Source: Kutzneria sp. CA-103260 (GTDB lineage: Bacteria > Actinomycetota > Actinomycetes > Mycobacteriales > Pseudonocardiaceae). From it: a stretch of DNA of 64,000 bases. A program made the translations under genes and the position numbers. Shown one piece after another: positions 57,251 to 64,000 of this stretch. The notes under the pieces are model-generated. The model saw nothing but the letters and a program-made list of their open reading frames with translations, was not told where the DNA came from and searched no databases. The stretch's first letter is position 1. Each line of letters starts with the position of its first letter. The DNA is taken from positions 1,550,001 through 1,614,000 of the forward strand of contig NZ_CP073318.1 of assembly GCF_018263855.1 (NCBI RefSeq), written 5' to 3'.

Positions 57251-58018
57251 ATGGACGACCTGCTCGACCTGGGTGATCTGCCGGCCGTGGCCGACTCGGT
57301 GGCCGAGGAGCGGCTGGCCCGCAAACGAGACCTGGCGATCGCCTTCCGGCTGTTCGCCCGCTACGGCTTTGACGAGGGCGTCGCCGGTCACATCACGGTC
57401 CGCGACCCCGAGTTCCCGCACCGGTTCTGGGTCAACCCGTACGCGGTGCACTTCTCCCGCATCAAGGTCAGCGACCTGCTGCTGATCGACGAGCACGGCC
57501 ACGTCGCCGAGGGCGGCCGCCGCACCAACAAGGCGGCCTTCTGGATCCACTCCTCGGTGCACGAGGCCCGGCCGGACGTGGTGGCCGTCGCGCACGCGCA
57601 CAGCGTGCACGGGCGGGCGTTCGCGGCGCTGGGCAAGACGCTGGACCCGATCATCCAGGAGTCCTGCGCCTTCTATCAGGACCACGTGCTGTTCGACGAG
57701 TACCGGGGTCTGGTGCTGGAACAGGCCGAGGGCGAGCGGATCGCGCGGCGGCTGGGGCATCAGCGGGCCGCCATCCTGCGCCACCACGGCCTGCTCACCG
57801 TCGGCCGCTCGGTGGCCGAGGCCGCGTGGTGGTTCATCGCCATGGACCGGGCCTGCCAGATGCAGCTGCTGGCCGACGCCGCCGGCACGCCCCGGATCAT
57901 GACCGACGAGGAGGCGACGCTGGCCCACCGGCAGTTCGGCAACGCCACCATGGCCCGGCAGAGCTTCCGGATCATGGCCGACGTGGTGCTCGCGGACCAG
58001 CCGGACGTGCTGGAATAA
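57251..58018 (+). CDS. Class II aldolase/adducin-family protein
   Basis: A 255-residue class II aldolase-type protein. Zinc-binding histidines in VVAVAHAHSVHGRAFAALG and AAILRHHGLLTVG, substrate segment GVAGHITVRDPEFPHRFWVNPYAVHFSRIK. Related to fuculose-phosphate aldolases, but many such proteins have no known sugar substrate. The ATG at 57251 has AAGGAGG. Cotranscribed with the XRE-cupin regulator 11 bases downstream. Confidence 0.92.
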   Translation: MDDLLDLGDLPAVADSVAEERLARKRDLAIAFRLFARYGFDEGVAGHITVRDPEFPHRFWVNPYAVHFSRIKVSDLLLIDEHGHVAEGGRRTNKAAFWIHSSVHEARPDVVAVAHAHSVHGRAFAALGKTLDPIIQESCAFYQDHVLFDEYRGLVLEQAEGERIARRLGHQRAAILRHHGLLTVGRSVAEAAWWFIAMDRACQMQLLADAAGTPRIMTDEEATLAHRQFGNATMARQSFRIMADVVLADQPDVLE

Positions 58019-58029
58019 GGTCTGAGGCC

Positions 58030-58608
58030 ATGAGTGACGGAGACATTGACCGGCTGGTCGCAAGCCGGCTGCGCCAGGTTCGGCTGGACCGCGGCCTGAC
58101 CCTGACCCAGCTCGCGCAGCAGACCGGTATCTCCGTCGCGCACCTGTCCCGGATCGAGAAGGGGGAGCGGCAGCCGTCCGTCGGCAGCCTGCTCCAACTG
58201 GCCCGCAACTACGGCCTGTCGATCGGGGCCCTGGTCGAGGACCTGCCGGAGCGGGACTACCACCTGGTGCGGGCCGGCGAGGCGACCGTGCACCACAGCG
58301 GCGACGCCCGCTACGAAGTGCTCAGCGGAGCGCACGCCGCGATCTCCGTGGTGGCGCTCGAACTGCCGGCCGGCGCCAGCACCGCCGAGGCCCACCACAC
58401 CGGGGAGGAGTGGCTGCATCCGCTCACCGGCGCGCTGCTGCTCCGCCTCGGCGACCACGAGATCACCTTGGCACCAGGGGATTCCGTGCAGTTCGACTCA
58501 TCGGTGGTGCACTCGCTGCACAACAGCTCCAAGCGCGCGGTGCGGGCGCTGATCGCCTCCTCGGCGTCGGCCGCCCGGCACCCGGTGACCGGTATTCCCC
58601 GGCACTGA
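58030..58608 (+). CDS. XRE regulator with cupin effector domain
   Basis: A 192-residue regulator: HTH_3 at about 10-65 (LRQVRLDRGLTLTQLAQQTGISVAHLSRIEKGERQPSVGSLLQLARNYG) and a C-terminal cupin_2 sensor (EAHHTGEEWLHPLTGALLLRLGDHEITLAPGDSVQFDSSVVHSLHN). Likely binds the double palindrome at 57183-57210 and senses a substrate or product of the aldolase. Convergent with the ABC permease gene, seven bases away. Confidence 0.94.
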   Translation: MSDGDIDRLVASRLRQVRLDRGLTLTQLAQQTGISVAHLSRIEKGERQPSVGSLLQLARNYGLSIGALVEDLPERDYHLVRAGEATVHHSGDARYEVLSGAHAAISVVALELPAGASTAEAHHTGEEWLHPLTGALLLRLGDHEITLAPGDSVQFDSSVVHSLHNSSKRAVRALIASSASAARHPVTGIPRH

Positions 58609-58615
58609 ACGGGAT

Positions 58616-59434
58616 TCAGCCGACCCGGGAGAAACGGCGGCTGGCCACCACCAGGGTCACCAGCGTGAAACCGAAGACCAGAGCCAGTTCCAGCGTCGGC
58701 GGCACCTGCCAGCCGCCCCAGGTGACCGGCTGGAAGAGCAGGTCGTCACTGCTGCCGACCACCGTGCGCCGCATCGCGTCCACGGCGTAGGTCAGCGGGT
58801 TGACCAGGGTCAGCGTGGCCATCCAGGCCGGCATGGCGCTGACCGGGAACATCAGGCCGGACAGGAACATCATCGGCGTGGTCAGCACTGTCAGCACGGT
58901 GTTGAAGGTCTGCACCCGGCGAATGGTGACCGCGGCGACGGCGGCCACCGCGGTCATCGCCAGCGCCGCCAACAGCAGTTCGGCCAGCAGGGCGGCGAAC
59001 AGGTCAACGCGGTACGGCACGCCGATCAGGCCCGCGCTGGCCAGCACCACCGCGCCCTGGCAGGTGGCCACGGTGGCCCCGCCGAGGCACTTGCCGATCA
59101 GCAGAGTGCTGCGCCGCACCGGTGCCACCAGCATCTCGCGCAGGAAACCGCTCTGCCGGTCCCAGACGATGGACGCCCCGACCGAGATCGCGGGCGCCTG
59201 CGCGGCCATCACCAGCACACCGGGGAACAGGAACAGCAGATAGTCGCCGACCGAGCCGGCGACCAGGCGGGCGATGCCGATGCCGAGAATGTAGAGGAAC
59301 AGCAACGGTTGCAGCAGTGAGACGGCGACCCGGGTGCGGTCCCGGAAGAAGTGGATCATCTCCCGGCGCCACACCATCCGCCCGGCCCGCAGCTCAGCCG
59401 CCAGCGGGTGCGGTTCGGCGACCAGTGTTGTCAT
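58616..59434 (-). CDS. ABC-2 type permease (DrrB-like)
   Basis: A 272-residue ABC-2 permease with six predicted helices (LLQPLLFLYILGIGIARL, YLLFLFPGVLVMAAQAPAI, LLLAALAMTAVAAVAAV, TVLTVLTTPMMFLSGLMFPVS and LALVFGFTLVTLVVAS). The typical ABC-2 signature is NPLTYAVDAMRR. ATG at 59434 overlaps the ATPase stop by four bases. With the ATPase it forms an exporter of the DrrAB kind. In this cluster it would secrete the lanthipeptide or give immunity. Confidence 0.93.
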   Translation of the reverse strand: MTTLVAEPHPLAAELRAGRMVWRREMIHFFRDRTRVAVSLLQPLLFLYILGIGIARLVAGSVGDYLLFLFPGVLVMAAQAPAISVGASIVWDRQSGFLREMLVAPVRRSTLLIGKCLGGATVATCQGAVVLASAGLIGVPYRVDLFAALLAELLLAALAMTAVAAVAAVTIRRVQTFNTVLTVLTTPMMFLSGLMFPVSAMPAWMATLTLVNPLTYAVDAMRRTVVGSSDDLLFQPVTWGGWQVPPTLELALVFGFTLVTLVVASRRFSRVG

Positions 59435-60396
59435 GCTCGGCCTCCTACTGGCTGGGGAGCTTCCCGGATGCCCCGCCCGGTGTGGTGCATGAAGACGTCG
59501 TCCAGGCTGGGCCGGGCGACCGTCACCTCGTACACCGCGACGTCCAGGCCGGCGCACAACATCGGCACCAGCCGCGCGCCTTCCTCCACCTGCACGCACA
59601 CACTGTCCTTGCCGACAACGGGATCCAGACCGAATCGGGAACGCAGCAGCTCGGCCGCCGCCGGGTTGTCGCCCGTGCGCAGCTCGACGCGGTCGGCGCC
59701 GAGCACGGACTTCAGCTCCGCGGGCGTGCCCTGCGTGACAACGCGGCCCTCGTCGATGATCGCGATCCGGTCGCACTGCTCGGCCTCTTCGAGATAGTGC
59801 GTGGTGAGGAAAACCGTCGTCGCCTCCCGTTCGCGGACGTCGCGGAGATGAGTCCACATCTGCGCACGGGTCTGCGGGTCCAGGCCGATGGACGGTTCGT
59901 CCAGGAACAGCACCCGTGGACCGTGCAGCAGGCCGCGGACGACCTCCAACCGCCGTCGCAGGCCACCGGACAGAGTGCGGACCAGGGTGTCCCGCCGGTC
60001 GACCATTCCCACCAGATCCAGCACGGCGTCGATGCGAGCCGGCAGCGAAGCCGTTGGCAGCGCGTAGAGGTCGGCGTGGAAGCGAAGGTTCTCGGCGACG
60101 GTCAGATCACCGTCCACAGTGCTCTCCTGGAACACCAGGCCGATGTTGCGGCGGACCTGCCTGGCAGCGGTCCGTGTGTCGTGTCCGGCGATCTCGATCC
60201 GCCCGGCGGTCGGCACGGCCAGGGCGCACAGCATCGCGATCGTGGTCGTCTTGCCCGCCCCGTTGGGGCCGAGGAAGCCGAAAGTCTCTCCCTGGGCGAC
60301 GGTCAGGTCGATGCCCCGCACCGCGGCCACCGGCCCGTAGCTCTTGTGCACGCCGACCACCTCGATGGCCGGCGTTTCCCGCTCCGCTGCGCGCAC
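59431..60396 (-). CDS. ABC transporter ATP-binding protein (DrrA-like)
   Basis: A 321-residue ATPase. Walker A GFLGPNGAGKTTTIAML, Q-loop VFQESTVDGDLTV, signature TLSGGLRRRLEVVRGLL, Walker B RVLFLDEPSIGLDPQT and H-loop FLTTHYLEEAE. The C-terminal extension (about 230-321) is of the DrrA type. GTG start at 60396, 12 bases after the oxygenase stop. Partner of the permease at 58616. Confidence 0.95.
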   Translation of the reverse strand: MRAAERETPAIEVVGVHKSYGPVAAVRGIDLTVAQGETFGFLGPNGAGKTTTIAMLCALAVPTAGRIEIAGHDTRTAARQVRRNIGLVFQESTVDGDLTVAENLRFHADLYALPTASLPARIDAVLDLVGMVDRRDTLVRTLSGGLRRRLEVVRGLLHGPRVLFLDEPSIGLDPQTRAQMWTHLRDVREREATTVFLTTHYLEEAEQCDRIAIIDEGRVVTQGTPAELKSVLGADRVELRTGDNPAAAELLRSRFGLDPVVGKDSVCVQVEEGARLVPMLCAGLDVAVYEVTVARPSLDDVFMHHTGRGIREAPQPVGGRA

Positions 60397-60408
60397 GGTG
60401 TCCCCTCC

Positions 60409-61311
60409 TCAGGGCTGGATGCGCTCCATCCAGTTTTCCGGGACGGCGAAGCCGAAGCTCCACCGGTGCCGGATGGTCGGATTGACGATGCAGTGCCAGA
60501 ACAGCTTGCTCGGGGCCTGCTCGGTCTTGAAGAACCGGACGATCCTGGGTCCCTCGCGCAGCGTCACGATCTCCTTGGTCTGCGGGTTCATGTACCGGAA
60601 AAGTGAGGTGTCCTCGGCATCGGTGAACGGCTCGTCCAGGTCGATGACGTACATCCGCCAGCCCGGCTGGTTCTCGTTGGTGTGCCAGAGCCGGTAGCTC
60701 GACGGCGGGTACCACATGGCTCCGGAGAACCGGACCTCGCCGCCGAACACGTTCTCCAGCGCGGCGATCACCCGGGTCTTGGCCTCGAAGTAGCCGCCGT
60801 AGCCGGCGTGATCGGTGTGCTCGTCCAGGTTGACCAGGTGGAAGTCCCGCCGGGGCGGGTTGTCCACGCCGGTGTCCCGCCAGTGCCGGCGCGTCATGTC
60901 CTGGTGCCAGGCCTGGAATTCCGGGTCGTCGGGGGACATCGACGTGGACCGCAGGTCGGCCTCGACGAACTCGCGGTCGAACCGGTCCAGGTCCACCGAC
61001 GGCGGCTTGATCTTGAGCCGGGGCAGCTCGTCGATGACCGCCTCGAAGCCGGGGATGTCGGCCAGTTGGTACTCGTGGTGCAGGAACGAGGTCGTCTCGG
61101 TGGTGACGGCGGCGGTGGGTGTGCTGGAGGACGGCGCGTCGCCGGTGAACTCCGCCGACCCGCGCATGACGTCGGCCACGGTGAACTCGTAGCCGTGCCG
61201 CTGGCCGAGCGCGACGATCTCCCGGATGCCGGTCACCGCCCGCAGCTGCCGGCTGACCTCGCCGGAGTCGGTGGCGACCCGCATGAACTCCTTGCAGGCT
61301 TGGAAGGACAT
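60409..61311 (-). CDS. Nif11-domain/2-oxoglutarate oxygenase fusion
   Basis: A 300-residue protein combining a Nif11-like leader-type domain (residues 1-50: FQACKEFMRVATDSGEVSRQL, EIVALGQRHGYEFTVADVM), a Ser/Thr-rich linker (51-78) and an aspartyl/asparaginyl beta-hydroxylase-like cupin oxygenase (about 100-300). Candidate iron ligands His210 (RLWHTNEN) and His273 (FWHCIVN), and Arg283 in RHRWSFGF as the 2-oxoglutarate anchor. Nif11 domains normally serve as recognition leaders of RiPP precursors; here it is fused to a modifying enzyme. The gene lies between LanM (16-base gap) and the exporter (12-base gap). It probably hydroxylates a residue of the peptide. Confidence 0.8.
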   Translation of the reverse strand: MSFQACKEFMRVATDSGEVSRQLRAVTGIREIVALGQRHGYEFTVADVMRGSAEFTGDAPSSSTPTAAVTTETTSFLHHEYQLADIPGFEAVIDELPRLKIKPPSVDLDRFDREFVEADLRSTSMSPDDPEFQAWHQDMTRRHWRDTGVDNPPRRDFHLVNLDEHTDHAGYGGYFEAKTRVIAALENVFGGEVRFSGAMWYPPSSYRLWHTNENQPGWRMYVIDLDEPFTDAEDTSLFRYMNPQTKEIVTLREGPRIVRFFKTEQAPSKLFWHCIVNPTIRHRWSFGFAVPENWMERIQP

Positions 61312-61327
61312 GGTGGCGACTCCCCTT

Positions 61328-64000
61328 CTACAGGTGTGCTGAGGGCGGGTCCAGCAGCAGCGCGGACGGGACCCGGTCCGGCCGCGCCAGCCGCAGGAAG
61401 TGCATGCCGAAGCCGGTGATGCCGATCATCAGCCCGGGGAAGAAGTTGGCGCTGTTCTCGCCGATGCCGTGCTCGGCGTCGTCGAAGCTCCGCCACAGCG
61501 ACTGCACCTGCACGTTGGCCTCCAGCCGGAACGCCGGTTCGTCGCGCAGCAGGGCGAACCGCAGCAACAGTTCCGCGTTGCCGGAGGTGCCGTGGCACAG
61601 GGTGTGGTTGCCCAGCTTGGGAAAGTTGCGCATGGTGGCGGTCAGCGCCTGGCGGGCCTCGCGCAGCAACCCCTCGTCGGTCCCGCCCAGGATCGCCCAG
61701 CTGGCGATCCGGCTCAGGCCGATGCCGGCGGCGCCGTTGCACCAGGCGTTGGCGAAGTGCCGGCCCTTGCGCGGGACCCCGCCCGGGCTCTTGCGCAGGT
61801 CGTGCCAGTCCAGTTCGTCACTGTCGAAATGCGTTGCCTCGTAAGCGAAAGCCCGACGCCCGGCATCGACGTACTCCGCACGGCCGGTGTGTTGCCCCAG
61901 GGCGATCAGGGCCCAGCCGACACCGCCGGCGCCGTGCGAGAACCCGGTCAGGTTCGCGGTCGCCTCGGCCGAGGTGGACGACGGCCAGCTCAGCGTGCCA
62001 TCGACGGCTTCGGCGTGCCGCAGCAGGTGTTGGGCGGCCCGATGCGCCTGGTCGAGGCCCTGCCCGCCGGTCTGCTCGGCCAACCCGAGCAACACGGGGA
62101 TGAGCCCGGCGCTGCCGTGCAGCACGTCAAGGTGCTCGTCGCGATCGATGCGTTGGTCCAGATCCGCCGTCAGCGAGACGGCCTGGTCGAGCAGGTTTTG
62201 GTCGTGCCACAGGGAACCGAGGTGGGTCAGCAGGTAAATCACGCCGCCGAGCCCGGTGAAGGTCCCGAGCCGATCCCGGTCCCACGACCGCAGCACGTGA
62301 GCCAGGGCCCGGCGGGCAGCTTGGCGGAACTCCGGCCGCGGCACGAGATCGTCCAGATAGGCCAGGAACAACGCGATGCCGGCCGAGCCCTGGTAGAGGT
62401 CGGCCTCGATGTCGACGCCGGTGACCTTGCCGCCGAGCAGCTGGTACGAGGTCCACGGCGCGTCGGCGGCCGGGTCCCGCAGCATCTGACACAGCCGCGT
62501 GCCGATCTTGACCGCGTAGTCCAGCGCCGTCGAGACAAAGGACTCGCTGGTGACCTCCCCGGTGGCCAGGCTGGCCGCGATGTACTGACCTTGCTGGGCC
62601 TGGTTGGCCTCGGACAGCTGCCGGATCCGCTCCGTCGCGTAGTCGATCGGGGAGGTTTCCAGGTACGAGGGAAGCTGCTCGCGGTGGTCGTGGGTGAGCT
62701 GCCGGCCGTGCGCGTCGGTGGTGAAGATCGGCACGTCCAGCTGCCACATCGAGGCCACCTCCCGGGTGGCCAGCACGCCCTCGACGTCCCAGGTGCGGGG
62801 GAAGGTGCGCACGGTGTTGGCCAGCAGGTCGACCTCGATCGGATCGGTCAGGCACTTCGGGTGCCGGGCGGCGATCAGCAGCTGGGAGTAGATCTGCGTG
62901 CCCCAGTTGATGAACCGGGCGTTGGCCCCGTCGAAGGTCGCCGACACCACGTCGGCGGCGTCCGCCCGCTGCCGGAACCACGCGTAGACCTGGTCGAACC
63001 CGGCCATGATGTCGGCGGCGTGCTCCTGCGGCCGCACCAGCTCGCCGTCGAGGAAGACCCGGTTGGCGGCGCTGGGCCGCACCTGGATGCCTGACTGGTG
63101 CACCACCGCGGCCTCGAAGCTGAGCCGCCGGTCGTTGACCCGGGGCACCGCGGTGGGCATCTGGTACTCCTCACCTCCGGCGTACCCGCTGATCCGCATC
63201 TCGTCGGACTCCGAAACGCCCCGGGGCCATTCCAGCAGCCCGGTCTTGAACACCGAGTCGAGCAGGGTGCCCGCGGACCGGCCCCGGCCCCGGGGCAGCA
63301 CGCCGAGCGTGGTCTCGCCGTCGCAGACGAAGGCGTGCCCGTCGGCGACCAGGATGTTCTCGAAGTGCAGGTCACCGCCGCCGAGCACGTAGAACACGGC
63401 CAGATAGCCGCCCAGTTCCCGGTAGACCTGGCGCACCTGCTCGATGGATTCGGCGTGGTTGCGCCCACTGGGGATCGCCGCCTCGTAGCCGTAGCCGGCC
63501 ATCGGCAGCACCGGCCGGGTCGCGAACCCGACCACCCCGTCCCCGGCCAACCGGCCGAGCAGGTCCTGCATCGCCGCCTCGGACCGCAGGCAGCGCGGCT
63601 TGTAGTACACCGATTCCGCGCTGCCGTCGGCCAGTTCGACCTCCAGCAGCGCGACACTGCGGGCCCCGGCGTGATAGTCGGAGTTGCCCAGCCGGACCGT
63701 GCGCACCGCGGTGACCGGCTGGCCGAAGAACGCCTCGCCGACCCGTGCCGAATCGGCCGACAGGTTCCGGATCAGCTCTGAGCCGTAGTCGCCCAACAGC
63801 TTCGTCACCCGGGCCAGCCAGCGGCCGAGCACCGGGAAGCGGAGGTAGAACTGGTGGTAGGACTCGCGATCCTGGAACGTCGAGTCCAGATAACGGAGGT
63901 AGTCCTCGCGGCTGGCCTTGGCCCGGTCGACGCCGGTCCGCGCGCAGTGCACGTTCGCGTCGGCTTCCAGGGCCCAGGCCAGCGTCAGCTCGAACCGGTC
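61328..64000 (-). CDS. lanM: Class II lanthipeptide synthetase LanM (partial)
   Basis: The 890 visible residues of a LanM enzyme, cut by the right edge (frame open to 64000; about 100-150 residues missing). The N-terminal dehydratase domain (DUF4135) has kinase-like residues: Lys in VYYKPRCLRSE, GGGDLHFENILV and FVCDGETTLG, phosphorylating and eliminating Ser/Thr. The C-terminal LanC-like cyclase domain carries the zinc site: Cys in ANAWCNGAAGIG (codon 61739-61741) and Cys-His in TLCHGTSGN (61594-61599). It dehydrates and cyclises a Cys/Ser/Thr-rich precursor. No precursor gene is present in the window; it may be upstream of the edge. Confidence 0.95.
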   Translation of the reverse strand, partial: DRFELTLAWALEADANVHCARTGVDRAKASREDYLRYLDSTFQDRESYHQFYLRFPVLGRWLARVTKLLGDYGSELIRNLSADSARVGEAFFGQPVTAVRTVRLGNSDYHAGARSVALLEVELADGSAESVYYKPRCLRSEAAMQDLLGRLAGDGVVGFATRPVLPMAGYGYEAAIPSGRNHAESIEQVRQVYRELGGYLAVFYVLGGGDLHFENILVADGHAFVCDGETTLGVLPRGRGRSAGTLLDSVFKTGLLEWPRGVSESDEMRISGYAGGEEYQMPTAVPRVNDRRLSFEAAVVHQSGIQVRPSAANRVFLDGELVRPQEHAADIMAGFDQVYAWFRQRADAADVVSATFDGANARFINWGTQIYSQLLIAARHPKCLTDPIEVDLLANTVRTFPRTWDVEGVLATREVASMWQLDVPIFTTDAHGRQLTHDHREQLPSYLETSPIDYATERIRQLSEANQAQQGQYIAASLATGEVTSESFVSTALDYAVKIGTRLCQMLRDPAADAPWTSYQLLGGKVTGVDIEADLYQGSAGIALFLAYLDDLVPRPEFRQAARRALAHVLRSWDRDRLGTFTGLGGVIYLLTHLGSLWHDQNLLDQAVSLTADLDQRIDRDEHLDVLHGSAGLIPVLLGLAEQTGGQGLDQAHRAAQHLLRHAEAVDGTLSWPSSTSAEATANLTGFSHGAGGVGWALIALGQHTGRAEYVDAGRRAFAYEATHFDSDELDWHDLRKSPGGVPRKGRHFANAWCNGAAGIGLSRIASWAILGGTDEGLLREARQALTATMRNFPKLGNHTLCHGTSGNAELLLRFALLRDEPAFRLEANVQVQSLWRSFDDAEHGIGENSANFFPGLMIGITGFGMHFLRLARPDRVPSALLLDPPSAHL

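Noticed and set aside
60409..61311. The Nif11-containing gene as the lanthipeptide precursor
   Set aside because: It is 300 residues with a full oxygenase domain and no Cys/Ser/Thr-rich C-terminal core or GG-type cleavage site; the precursor must be elsewhere.

Overview
This is a GC-rich window with short intergenic gaps, many ATGA/GTGA start-stop overlaps, frequent GTG starts, F420-type enzymes, Tat-exported enzymes and a very dense set of small transcription factors. That fits a soil actinomycete, most likely of the Pseudonocardiales (Amycolatopsis/Kutzneria/Saccharothrix type). The genus is an inference; no rRNA, tRNA, CRISPR array or intact insertion sequence was seen.

Layout. (1) 1-5489, minus: a tightly overlapped catabolic operon (Ldh2-type dehydrogenase, SDR, flavin monooxygenase, two cupins, a Rid protein, an FAH-family hydrolase cut by the left edge). 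It is followed by the relic of a large LuxR regulator. (2) 6572-8987: a secreted PL6 polysaccharide lyase and an S66 peptidase, then about 400 bp of gene-free DNA with a purine-rich repeat, then a DUF222/HNH gene. (3) 10609-17761, minus: a secreted glycan-degrading operon (GH54 arabinofuranosidase, a modular glycosidase, a DUF4965/glutaminase-A-like enzyme) behind a LacI regulator with a clear operator. (4) 17935-22254: secreted S33 peptidase, MarR regulator with a perfect palindrome, DUF6790 and TMEM175-like membrane proteins, an F420 oxidoreductase, and the remnant of an acetoacetyl-CoA synthetase. (5) 22541-26956: a second aromatic meta-cleavage operon (flavin monooxygenase, VOC extradiol dioxygenase, FAH hydrolase) with a divergent GntR regulator and repeated ATATCGATAT operators.

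(6) 26953-31817, minus: a four-gene operon of a small zinc-ribbon protein, a membrane protein, a protein with four CxxC pairs and a TPR-CHAT caspase-like protease. It is one of the two best candidates for an undescribed system. (7) 31886-39674: a polyhydroxyalkanoate/acyl-CoA module (acyl-CoA dehydrogenase, PhaC synthase, PhaZ-like hydrolase, acyl-CoA ligase) with a divergent MalT-type LuxR regulator. (8) 39660-47200: regulators paired with small enzymes, interrupted by three decayed genes (alpha/beta hydrolase, pirin, AraC), plus a cyclohexadienyl-dehydratase-like secreted protein coupled to a cytochrome P450. (9) 47311-58608: hydrolases, an aminoglycoside-phosphotransferase-like kinase, a TetR/MFS efflux pair, a nitroreductase-like protein, a Tat-exported phosphoesterase, an SDR without the usual active site, and a class II aldolase with an XRE-cupin regulator. 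Several of these have perfect palindromes in their promoters.

(10) 58616-64000, minus: the left part of a class II lanthipeptide cluster: LanM synthetase (N-terminus beyond the window), a Nif11-domain/2-oxoglutarate oxygenase fusion, and an ABC exporter pair. The precursor peptide is not in the window. This is the other strong candidate for something new.
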